This document shows positions 33,225-42,578 of a DNA stretch of 64,000 nucleotides, one piece after another (the stretch's first letter is position 1; every line of letters begins with the position of its first letter). Below the pieces are notes generated by a model that worked only from the letters and a program-made list of their open reading frames with translations, had not been told where the DNA came from and made no database searches. Source of the stretch: JAEUIX01 sp964611125 (GTDB lineage: Bacteria; Planctomycetota; Phycisphaerae; Phycisphaerales; UBA1924); the NCBI GenBank assembly GCA_964611125.1, contig CAZSZO010000010.1, positions 32,399-96,398 of the forward strand, read 5' to 3'. Made by a program: the position numbers and the translations under genes.

Positions 33225-35426
33225 ATGCGAATCACCACGTCTCGACTGCTCGCCCTGCTCGCCATCGCCGGCCTCGCCGCGTCTCTTACGCCCGCGGCGC
33301 CGATTGACTTCGTCCAAGCGGCCCAGGCCCAGTCCGGCCGCGCCGCGGCCGAGATCCCCGCCATCGGGCCCGACGCCATGCCCATCCGCGGGATCACGCT
33401 CTACCGCTCCGGCGTCGGCGCCTTCCAGCGCGAGGCGGTGGTCGCCGACGACGCCAAGGTCCACCTGAAGTTCGATGTCGGGCAGATCAACGACATCCTC
33501 AAGACGCTCCAGCTCCTCGACCTTGACGGCGGCCGCATCGACAGCGTGTCGTACTCAAGCAAGGACCCCCTCTCGCGCCGCCTCGGGTCGTTCAGCGTCC
33601 CCATCGCCGACAGCCCGGCCATGCCCGTGCTGCTGGCCCGCCTGCGCGGCTCGGCGATCGACATCCAGACGATCGAGGGCAATCGCGTCGCGGGGACCAT
33701 CCTGAACGTCGAGACCCGCAAGACCAGCCCCGGCAAGGATCAGCCTGCTGTTGAGGAGCCCTTCGTGGTGCTGGTGACCCCGAACGGACTTCGGGCGGTG
33801 GCGATCTCGACGGTCGCGTCGCTGCAGCTGCAGGACAAGCAGCTCGCCGATGAGCTCAACAGGGCCCTGGGCGCCGTCGCCGAGGCGCGGGCAGACCGCA
33901 TCAAGACCGTCGATCTGACCCTGAGCGGTCAGGGGAACCGGCGGGTGATCGTCCGCTATGTGCACGAAACGCCGGTGTGGAAGACGTCGTACCGGCTCAT
34001 CCTGGGCGACGGGCCCGAGGCGAAGGGCGCCGGCAAGCCCGCTTCCGAGCTCGCCCTGCAAGGCTGGGCGATCGTCGAGAACACCACCGACACGGACTGG
34101 AAGGACGTCAAGCTCTCGCTGGTCTCCGGCCGCCCGGTGTCGTTCCAGATGGACCTCAGCGAGCCGCTGTACCTCGCCCGCCCCGAGGTGCCGGTCCCGA
34201 CGATCCCCGGCGTCCTGCCCAGGTCATATGCCGGGGGCACGGGCGGCGATCGTGCGCCCGGAAACCCGGGCGGCCCCCCTCCGGCGGTTTCATCGCCGGC
34301 GCCAGCCAAGGCGGGCCGCGGGCTCGCACGTCCTGAGCCGGGCGGCGCGGGCGGGGCCGAAAACGCCGCGGCCAGGGGGCGGAAGGACCAGTTGACGTCC
34401 GAAGTGTACGGCGTGACCGGCGAAGACCTCACCCGCTACTCACCCGCATCAGTCGCCAAGGCCGGCGAGATCGGCGAGGTCTTCTTCTACGAGGTGCAGA
34501 CGCCCGTCACCGTCGAGCGGCAACGCTCCGCCATGATCCCCTTCTTGGCTTCCAACGTCGAGGGCCGGCGGGTTTCGATCTACAACATGGCCGACCGCGC
34601 CGACCACCCCATGCGCGGGGTGGAGCTCAAGAACACCAGTAACCTCCAGCTCCTCCCCGGCCCGCTGGCCGTCTTCGACGGCGCGGCGTATGCCGGCGAC
34701 GCCACCATCAATCAGGTCTCCCCGGGCGACAAACGCCTGCTCGCCTACGCCCTGGACCTCGACGTCGCCGTGACGACCAAGCCGGAGAGCTTCGGCGACA
34801 TCGTCAAGCTCCGCATCGTCGATGGCCTGTTCGAGCAGACGATCAAGAGCCGCGAGGCCATGACCTACACCTTCGCCAACAAGGACCTCAAGCGGGCGCG
34901 CACGCTGGTTGTTGAACACCCCAAGCTGGCGGGCTGGGATCTGAAGGCCCCCGCGAGCCCCGCGGACCAGACACAGGACCTGTACCGCTTCGAGGTCTCC
35001 GCTGAGGCGGGCAAGTCGGTCGATCTGCTCGTCGCGCAGGAGCAGGTGCGCTCAGATCGCGTTGAGATCACGTCCTTTGATCTTAACACCGTGGTTCAGT
35101 GGCGCCAGCAGGGCAAGCTGTCGGAAGCTGTTCTGAGCGCTGTGCGGACGCTCGCGGCGAAGCAGTCGAGCCTGAACGATTCGGAGCGGCAACTGCAAGC
35201 GACCGACAAGCTCGTTGAAACCAACACGAGCGAGCAGAACCGCATCAGCTCGACCATCCAGCGAATCCCGCAAAACAGTGATGTATACAACGACTACATG
35301 AAGGAACTTCGCGAGCTCAACACCGGCCTGAAAGCACTTCGCCAGAAGCGCGGCGAGATTGCCACTGAGGTTGAGCGGAAGCGCACTGAGATCAACGACT
35401 ACATCAGGTCGCTCAATGTTGAGTGA
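33225..35426 (+). CDS. exported DUF4139 domain protein
   Basis: A 733-residue protein with an N-terminal signal peptide (residues 1-~35). The body matches the DUF4139 family: an N-terminal ITLYRSGVGAF block, a central beta-rich region (VRYVHETPVWKTSYRLIL) typical of the family, a proline/glycine-rich low-complexity insert (~330-390) and C-terminal VQTPVTVERQRSAMIPF. The last ~130 residues are a predicted coiled coil. Function unknown; a periplasmic or surface location is likely from the signal peptide. The ATG is preceded by AAGGA. It converges with the cold-shock gene, ending 39 bases from that stop codon. Confidence 0.86.
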   Translation: MRITTSRLLALLAIAGLAASLTPAAPIDFVQAAQAQSGRAAAEIPAIGPDAMPIRGITLYRSGVGAFQREAVVADDAKVHLKFDVGQINDILKTLQLLDLDGGRIDSVSYSSKDPLSRRLGSFSVPIADSPAMPVLLARLRGSAIDIQTIEGNRVAGTILNVETRKTSPGKDQPAVEEPFVVLVTPNGLRAVAISTVASLQLQDKQLADELNRALGAVAEARADRIKTVDLTLSGQGNRRVIVRYVHETPVWKTSYRLILGDGPEAKGAGKPASELALQGWAIVENTTDTDWKDVKLSLVSGRPVSFQMDLSEPLYLARPEVPVPTIPGVLPRSYAGGTGGDRAPGNPGGPPPAVSSPAPAKAGRGLARPEPGGAGGAENAAARGRKDQLTSEVYGVTGEDLTRYSPASVAKAGEIGEVFFYEVQTPVTVERQRSAMIPFLASNVEGRRVSIYNMADRADHPMRGVELKNTSNLQLLPGPLAVFDGAAYAGDATINQVSPGDKRLLAYALDLDVAVTTKPESFGDIVKLRIVDGLFEQTIKSREAMTYTFANKDLKRARTLVVEHPKLAGWDLKAPASPADQTQDLYRFEVSAEAGKSVDLLVAQEQVRSDRVEITSFDLNTVVQWRQQGKLSEAVLSAVRTLAAKQSSLNDSERQLQATDKLVETNTSEQNRISSTIQRIPQNSDVYNDYMKELRELNTGLKALRQKRGEIATEVERKRTEINDYIRSLNVE

Positions 35427-35465
35427 GATTGCCGGCTGAACCAGGCGGATGTGTCCTGAGAACAG

Positions 35466-35762
35466 TCAGCGGCGCGGCGTTCGGGCGTGGGTCCGTTTGA
35501 TCACGCCAGGTTCCGCTCCAGCGGCCTCTTCTGCACGAATCACCCGCGTGGCGTGCCACCCCTTTTCGCCGCGCTCAGCGTCGTAGATCACTTGCGATCC
35601 GTCAACGAGCACTCTGAACCCTTCACCCTCGATTTTGGTGTAGTGGGTGAAGATGTCCTGGCCCTCGGGCCCGACGATGAAGCCGAAGCCCTTCTTGGGG
35701 TCAAACCACTTCACCAGGCCTTCGGCACCCACAATCCGGTCAGCCATTGGGGACGCACTCAT
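35466..35762 (-). CDS. cold-shock-domain protein
   Basis: A 98-residue protein with a single cold-shock domain at residues ~16-75: GLVKWFDPKKGFGFIVG (RNP1 KGFGFI) and DIFTHYTKI (RNP2-like). Such proteins bind single-stranded nucleic acid and act as RNA chaperones. The N-terminus is ~13 residues longer than minimal Csp proteins and the C-terminus has a basic tail, KRTHARTPRR. A second Met, at residue 6 (35747), is an alternative start. The long N-terminal frame back to 35954 is not part of the domain. Confidence 0.93.
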   Translation of the reverse strand: MSASPMADRIVGAEGLVKWFDPKKGFGFIVGPEGQDIFTHYTKIEGEGFRVLVDGSQVIYDAERGEKGWHATRVIRAEEAAGAEPGVIKRTHARTPRR

Positions 35763-35981
35763 GGAGCACCCTCGCAGGGAAAGAGCTTGAACGAACCACC
35801 CCGGGGCCTCAGCGGCGGCCCACGCACCTCTGCATCGGACACTCAAGTCGGCAACTGCGACCTGGTCTCGACACTCTCGCAAAGCTACACCCAATACGTG
35901 CGGAAGGTTGCAGGGAGTTTTAACGTGGGGAGAACTCCGTCCAGAAGTCAGCATTCTCCCCGGTCGGCTGTTGCTGCAAAC

Positions 35982-36010
35982 AAAAAACCCGCCAGATTGC
36001 TCCGGCGGGT
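35982..36010 (-). terminator. Rho-independent terminator of pnp
   Basis: A 7-bp stem ACCCGCC/GGCGGGT with a 10-base loop and a run of six T on the minus strand. It lies about 30 bases after the pnp stop codon. Confidence 0.9.
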
Positions 36011-36040
36011 CGTAGCTGCTGTGCTCAGATCTACGGACGA

Positions 36041-38377
36041 TCAGTGACGGCCACCGCCACCACCACCGCCGCCACGCGGGCCGCGCCGGTCGCCGCCGCG
36101 GCCACCACCTCCACCTCCGCCACCGCCATAACCACCACCGCCGCCGCCGTAGCCGCCCCCACTGCCGCCGCCACCGCCACCACCGCCATAGCCGCCGCCT
36201 TGATCGCCTTCGGCGCCGACGCCCGCGGGCGCCGGGGGCGGGCCGCCCTCTTCAGGGCTGACAGCCTTGCGTGAGAGCTTGATGCGGCCCTGATCGTCAA
36301 CCAGGATGACCTTGACCTTCACGACATCGCCGATCTTGACGACGTCGCCGACGGTCTTGACGTAACCGTGGGCGAGCTCGGAAATGTGGCACATGCCGTC
36401 GGTGCCGGGAGCGAGCTCGATGAACGCGCCGAAGTCCTTGGTCGAGACGACCTTGCCGGTGTAGATGGTGCCGACCTTGATCTCTTCGGTGAGGGCCTCG
36501 ATCTCGGTGCGGCAGGCGGCGATGGCCTCGCCATTGGGGGCCGCGAGCATGACCGAGCCGTCGTCCTCGACCTCGATGGTGACGCCGTACTTGTCCTGCA
36601 GGCCGCGGATGACCTTCCCGCCCGGGCCGATCAGCTTGCCGATCTTCTCGGGGTTGATCATGATGGTGACCAGGCGCGGGGCGAGCATGGAGACCTCGGG
36701 GCGGGGCTTGGCGATGCACCGCTCCATGATCTCGATGATCTCCAGGCGGCCGATGCGGGCCTGCTCGAAGATCACCTCGACCTCGTCGAGCTTGAGGCCG
36801 CGGGCCTTGAGATCGAGCTGGATGCCGGTGATCCCCTCGCGGGTGCCGGAGACCTTGAAGTCCATGTCGCCGAAGAAGTCCTCTTCGCCGATGATGTCGG
36901 TGACGTGGATCACCTTGCCGCCATGATCGTCGCTGAAGCGGCCGACGGAGATGCCGGCGCAGGTGGCCTTGATGGGGACGCCGGCGTCCATGAGGGCGAG
37001 GCAGCCGCCGCAGACGGAGGCCATCGACGACGAGCCGTTGGACTCGGTGATATCGGAGACGATGCGGACGGTGTAGGGGAACTCATCGGGCCCGGGGAGG
37101 ATGCCCATCAGCGAACGCTCGGCGAGGGCGCCGTGGCCGATCTCGCGCCGGCCGGGGCCGGTGATGCGCTTCACTTCGCCCGTCGAGAACGGGGGGAAGT
37201 TGTAGTGGAGCATGAACTTCTTGCTGTACTCGGGGAGGAGGCCGTCGACGATCTGCTCGTCCTTGCCGGTGCCGAGGGAGCAGGAGACCAGGCTCTGGGT
37301 CTCGCCGCGCTGGAAGAGGGCCGAGCCGTGGGTGCGCTGGAAGACGCCGACCTCGCAGGTGATGGGCCGGATCTCCTTGGGGCCGCGCCCGTCAGCGCGG
37401 GCGCCGGACTCGACGATGAGGCGGCGGGTGAGCTTCTCCTCGAGCCGCTTGAACGCGTCCTTGGCGTGGGCGCGGCGCTTCACGCTCTCGGCGTGCTTGG
37501 CGACGGTGCCGTCTGTCTTCTCGTCAAAGTGCTTGTCGAGGAGCGCCTTCTTGATGGCGTCGACCCGCGCGTGCCGCTCGTGCTTGCCCTTGAGCCGGCG
37601 GGCGTCCAGCAGCGCCTGCTCGCACTCCTTGGCCACCAGGTCGATGACGTCCTGCGAGGGGAGGAACAGCTCGCCCATGACCTTGGGCTTGCCCGCCTTG
37701 CCGACGAGTTCGTCGATCAACTGGAGCGTCTGCTGGATGTGGTCGTAGCCGAACCTCAGCGCCTCCATCACCGGCGCCTCGGGGACCTCCGCGGCGCCGA
37801 CCTCGATCATGTTCACCCCGTCCTTGTGGCCTGACAGCACGAGGTCGAGGTCGCTGTAGTCCATCTGCGAGACGGTGGGATTGATGACGAAGCGCGGGCC
37901 GTCATCGGTGTGGATGCGGGCGACGCGCACCGTGGCGATGGGGCCCTCGAAGGGCACCTCCGAGAGCGCCAGCGCGGCCGAAGCCGCGGTGCCGGCGAGC
38001 ACATCGGAATCGTTCTCGCCATCGTGGCTCATGACGAAGCACTGCACCAGGATCTCGTCGTAGAGGCCGTCGGGGAAGAGCGGGCGGATCGGGCGGTCGA
38101 TCAGCCGCATGGTCAGGATTTCCTTCTCGTTGGGGGCGCCTTCGCGCTTGCGGAACCCGCCGGGGAACTTGCCCGCCGCGGAGAGCTTCTCGCGGTAGTC
38201 GATGGTGAGGCCCAGGAAATCGGTCCCGGGGCGCGGGGCCCCGCGGGTGACGGTGGCGAGCACGGTGGTGCCGCCGTAGGTCGCCATCACCGCCGCGTGG
38301 CAGAGCTTGGCGATCTTGCCGGTTTCGAGGGTGAGGGTGCGTCCGCCGATGTCCTTCTGCACAACAAAATGCTGCAT
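36041..38377 (-). CDS. pnp: polyribonucleotide nucleotidyltransferase
   Basis: PNPase degrades RNA phosphorolytically 3' to 5' and is a core degradosome enzyme. The 778-residue protein has two RNase PH domains (~1-540, with GGFRKREGAPNEKEILTMRL and FGDMDFKVSGTREGITGIQ), a KH domain (GKLIGPGGKVIRGLQ, ~560-575) and an S1 domain (GTIYTGKVVSTKDFGAFIEL, ~630-700). The last ~60 residues are almost all Gly with Tyr, Arg and Asp (repeated YGGGGGG patterns), a low-complexity tail not found in all PNPases and likely RNA- or condensate-associated. rpsO is upstream as in many bacteria, with a terminator in between. Confidence 0.97.
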   Translation of the reverse strand: MQHFVVQKDIGGRTLTLETGKIAKLCHAAVMATYGGTTVLATVTRGAPRPGTDFLGLTIDYREKLSAAGKFPGGFRKREGAPNEKEILTMRLIDRPIRPLFPDGLYDEILVQCFVMSHDGENDSDVLAGTAASAALALSEVPFEGPIATVRVARIHTDDGPRFVINPTVSQMDYSDLDLVLSGHKDGVNMIEVGAAEVPEAPVMEALRFGYDHIQQTLQLIDELVGKAGKPKVMGELFLPSQDVIDLVAKECEQALLDARRLKGKHERHARVDAIKKALLDKHFDEKTDGTVAKHAESVKRRAHAKDAFKRLEEKLTRRLIVESGARADGRGPKEIRPITCEVGVFQRTHGSALFQRGETQSLVSCSLGTGKDEQIVDGLLPEYSKKFMLHYNFPPFSTGEVKRITGPGRREIGHGALAERSLMGILPGPDEFPYTVRIVSDITESNGSSSMASVCGGCLALMDAGVPIKATCAGISVGRFSDDHGGKVIHVTDIIGEEDFFGDMDFKVSGTREGITGIQLDLKARGLKLDEVEVIFEQARIGRLEIIEIMERCIAKPRPEVSMLAPRLVTIMINPEKIGKLIGPGGKVIRGLQDKYGVTIEVEDDGSVMLAAPNGEAIAACRTEIEALTEEIKVGTIYTGKVVSTKDFGAFIELAPGTDGMCHISELAHGYVKTVGDVVKIGDVVKVKVILVDDQGRIKLSRKAVSPEEGGPPPAPAGVGAEGDQGGGYGGGGGGGGSGGGYGGGGGGYGGGGGGGGGRGGDRRGPRGGGGGGGGRH

Positions 38378-38681
38378 GCGATCAATCCTCTTGCAAGCGC
38401 CGCTCGAGCCGAGGGGCGAGCGTGTTCAGCGACAGCCCTGGACGCGCGAGCGCCCGAGTTGGGAGGCTGCTGAGCCGGCGGACTTGCCGAGGGTTGGGGG
38501 CAGAAGGCAGGAGGCAGCGGGGTCGGCCGCGGACGCCCGACGCGGGTTGGCGTCGGGGAGGGGATTGGCCGGATTCGCTGCCTGGTGCCCACTGCCGCCG
38601 GCCCATTCGCGGCGGCCCGAACACGCATAAAACAAGCAGGCCCGCGGGGATCATCCCGCGGGCCTGTGAAAGTTCGATCGA
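38378..38681. other. 304-base rpsO-pnp spacer
   Basis: Contains the rpsO terminator (38628-38666) next to rpsO; the remaining ~250 bases before pnp hold no recognisable gene. The pnp promoter or an mRNA leader with processing sites would be expected here, but no convincing -10/-35 pair is visible. Confidence 0.5.
38628..38666 (-). terminator. Rho-independent terminator or attenuating hairpin after rpsO
   Basis: A 12-bp perfect stem (CAGGCCCGCGGG) with a 6-base loop; on the minus strand it is followed by CTTGTTTTATG. It starts 15 bases after the rpsO stop codon. It may also act as a partial terminator or processing site between rpsO and pnp. Confidence 0.85.
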
Positions 38682-38951
38682 TTACTTGCGGAGGCCCAGG
38701 CGGCTGATCAGGGCGGTGTACCGGTCGTGGTGAGCCCGCGACAGGTAGCGGAGCAGGCGGTTGCGCTTGGCCGCCATCAGCACCAGCCCGCGCCGGCTAT
38801 GACAATCCTTGCGGTGGAGCTTCAGGTGCTCGGTGAGGTCATTGATCCGCTCGGTGAGGAGCGCGACCTGAACCTCAGGGGAGCCCGTGTCGCCGCCGTT
38901 GACGGCGAAATCCTTGATCAGTTGGGAGCGGTGTTCGGTCGAAACAGCCAT
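38682..38951 (-). CDS. rpsO: 30S ribosomal protein S15
   Basis: An 89-residue protein, the standard length, that binds 16S rRNA helices 20-22 and the S8/S6-S18 region. The typical blocks FAVNGGDTGSPEVQVALLTE, INDLTEHLKLHRKDCHSRRG and RNRLLRYLSRAHHDRYTALI are intact. It is followed by a strong hairpin and then pnp, the conserved rpsO-pnp order. Confidence 0.98.
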   Translation of the reverse strand: MAVSTEHRSQLIKDFAVNGGDTGSPEVQVALLTERINDLTEHLKLHRKDCHSRRGLVLMAAKRNRLLRYLSRAHHDRYTALISRLGLRK

Positions 38952-39172
38952 TGCAGAGAGGTCCTATTGGGACGGAATTCGTGCGGGGATCCTAGCGCCG
39001 TTCAGGGCGGAATCAACTGCCAGGCAAGCGCGGCGCGTCGGCACAGACCAACCTCCTGACAGAGTTCGAACAACGCCGCGGGGGGCGGCGGCCACGAACG
39101 CCGCGGCTGAATTGTCTGGCAGCAGACTTCCCCAGATTCAATTTTCGCGCGATGGGCCCTAAGGTTCGCGCC

Positions 39173-40423
39173 ATGAACCTCTCTCGTCGCGTCGGGGCCC
39201 TCAAGCCCTCCTCCACCATCGCTGTCATGAACCGGGCCGCCGCGCTCAAGCGCGAAGGCGTGCCGGTGCTGAACTTTTCGGCCGGCGAGCCCGATTTCGA
39301 CTCACCCGAAAAGGCCAAGCTGGCGGCGATCGCGGCCCTGAAGGAAAACCAGACGCGCTACGGGCCCACGGCCGGCGACCCCGCAACGCGGGCCCTGATC
39401 GCGCAGATCCTCTCGACCCGCAACGGGATCCCCGGCTGCACGCCTGAGCATGTCCTGATCACCACCGGCGTGAAGATGGCGCTCTACCTGACGTTCCAGG
39501 CGCTCTTCGACGTCGCCCAGGCGGGCGAGGCGCCGCACGAGCTGCTGCTGCCCGTACCGGGCTGGGTGAGCTTTGGACCGATGGCCCAGCTCGCCGGCGC
39601 CAAGGTGGTGGAGCTCGAGACCAGCGCCGCGACGAGCTTTAAGGTGACCCCCGAGCAGATCCGGCGGGCGATCACGCCGCGCTCGCGGGTGCTGATGATC
39701 AACTCGCCCAGCAACCCGTGCAGCACGATGTACACGCCTGATGAGCTCAAGGCCATCGCCGCGGTGGTGGCCGAGGCGGCGCGGACCATCGCTCCCGAGC
39801 TGTGCGTGGTGAGCGATGAGCTGTATCAGCACATCGTCTTCGGGGATGTGCCGTTCTTCTCGATCGGCTCGGTCCCCGAGATCGCCGAGCGGACGATCAC
39901 AATCAACGGCCCGGGCAAGTCCTTCGCCATGACGGGCTGGCGGATCGGCTGGGCCTCAGGCTCGGGCGCGTTCGGGAAGCAGTTCATCGATTCGCTGATC
40001 AAGCTGCAGTCTCAGACGATCACCTGCGTCCCGCCCTTCGAGCTCGCCGGCCTGCGCGTCGCCCTGACTGAGTGCGGCGAGGACCTGGAGCGGATGCGAA
40101 AGGCCTTCGCCGGCCGGGCGGAGGTCATCTCCGACCTCATCGCCCGGATCCCCGGCGTGCAGACCGCCCGCCCCATCGGGGCGTTCTATGTCTTCCCTGA
40201 CATCAAGGCGCACCTGGGCAAGACCACCGCCGGCGGTCGCAAGGTGAACACCCCTGCGGAGTTCGCCGCGGCGCTGCTGGATGAGCACCAGATGGCGGTG
40301 GTGCCCGGCGAGGATTTCGGCGGCGTTGGGCGCCAGTCGGTGCGGATCTCCTTCGCCTGTGGCGAGGAGCAGATCCGCGAGGGCATGAAGAGGCTGGAGA
40401 AATTCATCACCAGCCTGACCTGA
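39173..40423 (+). CDS. pyridoxal-phosphate aminotransferase, aspartate aminotransferase type (class I/II)
   Basis: A 416-residue cytoplasmic aminotransferase from ATG 39173, with the class I signatures: LNFSAGEPDFDSPEKAK, TRYGPTAGDP, the INSPSNPCSTMYTP block, SDELYQHIVFG, and the PLP-lysine in NGPGKSFAMTGWRIGW. The C-terminal FAVVPG-like MAVVPGEDFGG and VRISFACGEEQI contain the substrate-carboxylate Arg. Substrates are probably aspartate/2-oxoglutarate or related. Upstream Met 39152 in frame is also possible. The gene reads away from rpsO with a 221-base spacer and converges with scpA 4 bases after its stop. Confidence 0.93.
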   Translation: MNLSRRVGALKPSSTIAVMNRAAALKREGVPVLNFSAGEPDFDSPEKAKLAAIAALKENQTRYGPTAGDPATRALIAQILSTRNGIPGCTPEHVLITTGVKMALYLTFQALFDVAQAGEAPHELLLPVPGWVSFGPMAQLAGAKVVELETSAATSFKVTPEQIRRAITPRSRVLMINSPSNPCSTMYTPDELKAIAAVVAEAARTIAPELCVVSDELYQHIVFGDVPFFSIGSVPEIAERTITINGPGKSFAMTGWRIGWASGSGAFGKQFIDSLIKLQSQTITCVPPFELAGLRVALTECGEDLERMRKAFAGRAEVISDLIARIPGVQTARPIGAFYVFPDIKAHLGKTTAGGRKVNTPAEFAAALLDEHQMAVVPGEDFGGVGRQSVRISFACGEEQIREGMKRLEKFITSLT

Positions 40424-40427
40424 ACCG

Positions 40428-41360
40428 TCAGGCGGAGCTCGGCGGCTGGGGCGACTGGGCCAGATCGGGCGTCCGGACGTCACCCTCCAGCAGGCGGAGC
40501 ACGATGCGGTCATGGATCGCGTCCTGACGCGCCTCGATCTGCCGCTGCCGAATCAACTCCAGCAGGGCCAGGAAAAGACCAATCGCCTCAGCCCGGGTGC
40601 GCCCGACAAAGAGCTGACGGAACTCGATCTCGCCTGGCGCCTCCGCGTGCTGGCCCCCTTCCGGACCCCCAGCCCGGGCCGCGGCAGCCCGGGCCTCGTC
40701 GCGCAGGCCCCTGAGCCGGTCGACGATGTCGGTCGCGTGAAGCGAGATGGGCGTCTCATCGTCGGCCACGCGATGCTCACCCAGACGGGTGAAATCCACC
40801 GTCTCCATGATCGCGGCGAACGCCTTGGTGAGGTCGACGATCGCGACGTCCTCCAGATCGAGCTCGGCCGGCGCGTCCTCATCGACGGGCGCGGCGGGCC
40901 CCGTCGGCACGCCAGCGCCTCCGCCGGGGAAGCGGTTCTCCCACGCGCTCAGCCGCCGGTCGAGGGTGTGCGCGGCGTCGCGATACTTCTTGTACGCCAT
41001 GAGCTGGCGGACAAGGTCGGCACGGGGATCCTCCCCGACGCCGGCCAGGCCGGCCGGGAGGGGCTCTGCGGATGATCCAGCGTCTTGCCCAGGCGCCCCG
41101 CGCCCCTCCTCCGGAGCCGGCGGAATGAGCATGCGCGACTTGATTTCCATCAGTGTCGCGGCCATCACCAGGAACTCGCCGGCGACCTCGATATCGATGC
41201 GGTCGATACCCCCGGCGGTAAGCGAAGCCAGGTACTGCTCGGTGATGCGCGCAATGGGGATGTCGGCGATCTCGACCTCGTCGCGCCGGATGAGGTGCAG
41301 CAGCAGGTCGAGGGGACCTTCGAAGGCGTCAAGCTGGATGCGGACTTCGTCGAGCGGCAT
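40428..41360 (-). CDS. scpA: segregation and condensation protein A
   Basis: A 310-residue kleisin that bridges the SMC dimer with ScpB in chromosome condensation. The N-terminal LDAFEGPLDLLLHLIRRDE and VAGEFLVMAATLMEIKSRMLI blocks and the C-terminal winged-helix LFLALLELIRQRQIEARQD segment are characteristic. An extended central linker (~85-200), rich in Ala, Gly and Pro, makes it longer than the common ~250 residues. No scpB is next to it. Divergent to kdsD, whose start is 30 bases away. Confidence 0.94.
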   Translation of the reverse strand: MPLDEVRIQLDAFEGPLDLLLHLIRRDEVEIADIPIARITEQYLASLTAGGIDRIDIEVAGEFLVMAATLMEIKSRMLIPPAPEEGRGAPGQDAGSSAEPLPAGLAGVGEDPRADLVRQLMAYKKYRDAAHTLDRRLSAWENRFPGGGAGVPTGPAAPVDEDAPAELDLEDVAIVDLTKAFAAIMETVDFTRLGEHRVADDETPISLHATDIVDRLRGLRDEARAAAARAGGPEGGQHAEAPGEIEFRQLFVGRTRAEAIGLFLALLELIRQRQIEARQDAIHDRIVLRLLEGDVRTPDLAQSPQPPSSA

Positions 41361-41390
41361 CGTCTTCGGCGGAGTCTACGCTTGTCCTGC

Positions 41391-42542
41391 ATGCCGGAGC
41401 GTTCCCCCTCAACCAGCCGCCCATCGCCGCCTTCCCCGCCTCCCCCCACGATCCCGGGACGCCCCACCCCGGCCGGCCACCCGCACGCGCCGGGCCCGGC
41501 GGCGGCGCCAGGACGGAGCGATGAACGGGCGTTTGCGCAGCGGGTGCTGCAGGCCGAGGGCCGGGCGGTGGTCGATCTGGTGGAGGGCGTGGGCGAGCCC
41601 TTCCACGTGGCCGTCGATCTGATCGAACGCTGCGCCCGGGCGGGGGGCACGGTGCTGGTGTCGGGTCTTGGGAAGTCGGGGCTGATCGGGGCCAAGATCT
41701 CCGCGACGCTGGCGTCGCTGGGCGTGACGAGCCATTTTGTTCACCCCTCGGAGGCAGCGCACGGCGACCTGGGGCGGTTCCGCCCGAGCGACCTGTGCAT
41801 CGCGCTGTCGTTCTCCGGTGAGACCGACGAGGTCGTGAATCTGGCGGCGATCCTGCATCAGGACGAGATCCCGCTGATTGCCATCACGCGGGGCGTGTCA
41901 CTGGCGGCCGCGGCTTCCGGCCCCGGCGCCTCGAGCCTCGCCCGCCTGGCGACCGTGGTGCTGGGCCTCGGGCCCATCAACGAGGAATTGGAGATCTCCC
42001 CCGCGCCCACGCTCTCAACCACCGCATCGCTGGCGCTCGGCGACGCCCTGGCCCTGTGCGCTTCGCGCCGGCTTGATTTCTCCGCGCAGGACTTCGCGAA
42101 GCGGCACCCGGGCGGGTCGCTGGGCGGGCTGCTGCGGCCGGTGGTGGAGGCGCTGCGGTTCACCGTGGGGCGGAACCTGACGCCCGCGTTTGACGACCTC
42201 AGCGTGGGGGAAGCGCTGCAGATGGCCGAGACGACGGTCCGCCGGCCCGGTGCGCTGCTGCTGATCGATCGCGCCAGCGGCGTGCTGACTGGGCTCTTTA
42301 CCGACGCCGATCTGCGCCGGCACGTGCTGCACGACGCCCAGGCGATGGCGAGCCCAATCCGCTCGGTGATGACCGCCAACCCCGGTTCGCTGCCGGATTC
42401 GGCCCTGATCCGCGATGCGGTGAAAATGGTCCGCGAACACCGGCGCGACGAGATCCCGGTCGTCGACCCTGCCGGCCGCCCGGTGGGGCTCTTGGATGTG
42501 CAGGACCTCGTCTCGATGAAGCTTGTCGCCGACGGCCGCTGA
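41391..42542 (+). CDS. kdsD: KpsF/GutQ-type D-arabinose-5-phosphate isomerase
   Basis: Isomerises ribulose-5-phosphate to arabinose-5-phosphate, the first committed step towards KDO of lipopolysaccharide. The 383-residue protein has a SIS domain (VSGLGKSGLIGAKISATLAS, HPSEAAHGDLGRF, SFSGETDEV) followed by KRHPGGSLGG and two CBS modules (~255-380). The first ~45 residues are Pro/Ser-rich and not family-like, so translation may begin later. kdsC follows 36 bases downstream, so the two sequential enzymes of KDO synthesis are neighbours and should share a transcript. Confidence 0.94.
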   Translation: MPERSPSTSRPSPPSPPPPTIPGRPTPAGHPHAPGPAAAPGRSDERAFAQRVLQAEGRAVVDLVEGVGEPFHVAVDLIERCARAGGTVLVSGLGKSGLIGAKISATLASLGVTSHFVHPSEAAHGDLGRFRPSDLCIALSFSGETDEVVNLAAILHQDEIPLIAITRGVSLAAAASGPGASSLARLATVVLGLGPINEELEISPAPTLSTTASLALGDALALCASRRLDFSAQDFAKRHPGGSLGGLLRPVVEALRFTVGRNLTPAFDDLSVGEALQMAETTVRRPGALLLIDRASGVLTGLFTDADLRRHVLHDAQAMASPIRSVMTANPGSLPDSALIRDAVKMVREHRRDEIPVVDPAGRPVGLLDVQDLVSMKLVADGR

Positions 42543-42578
42543 GCCGGCCGCGGCCGCCCGCAGCGGCAACACGCCCTT

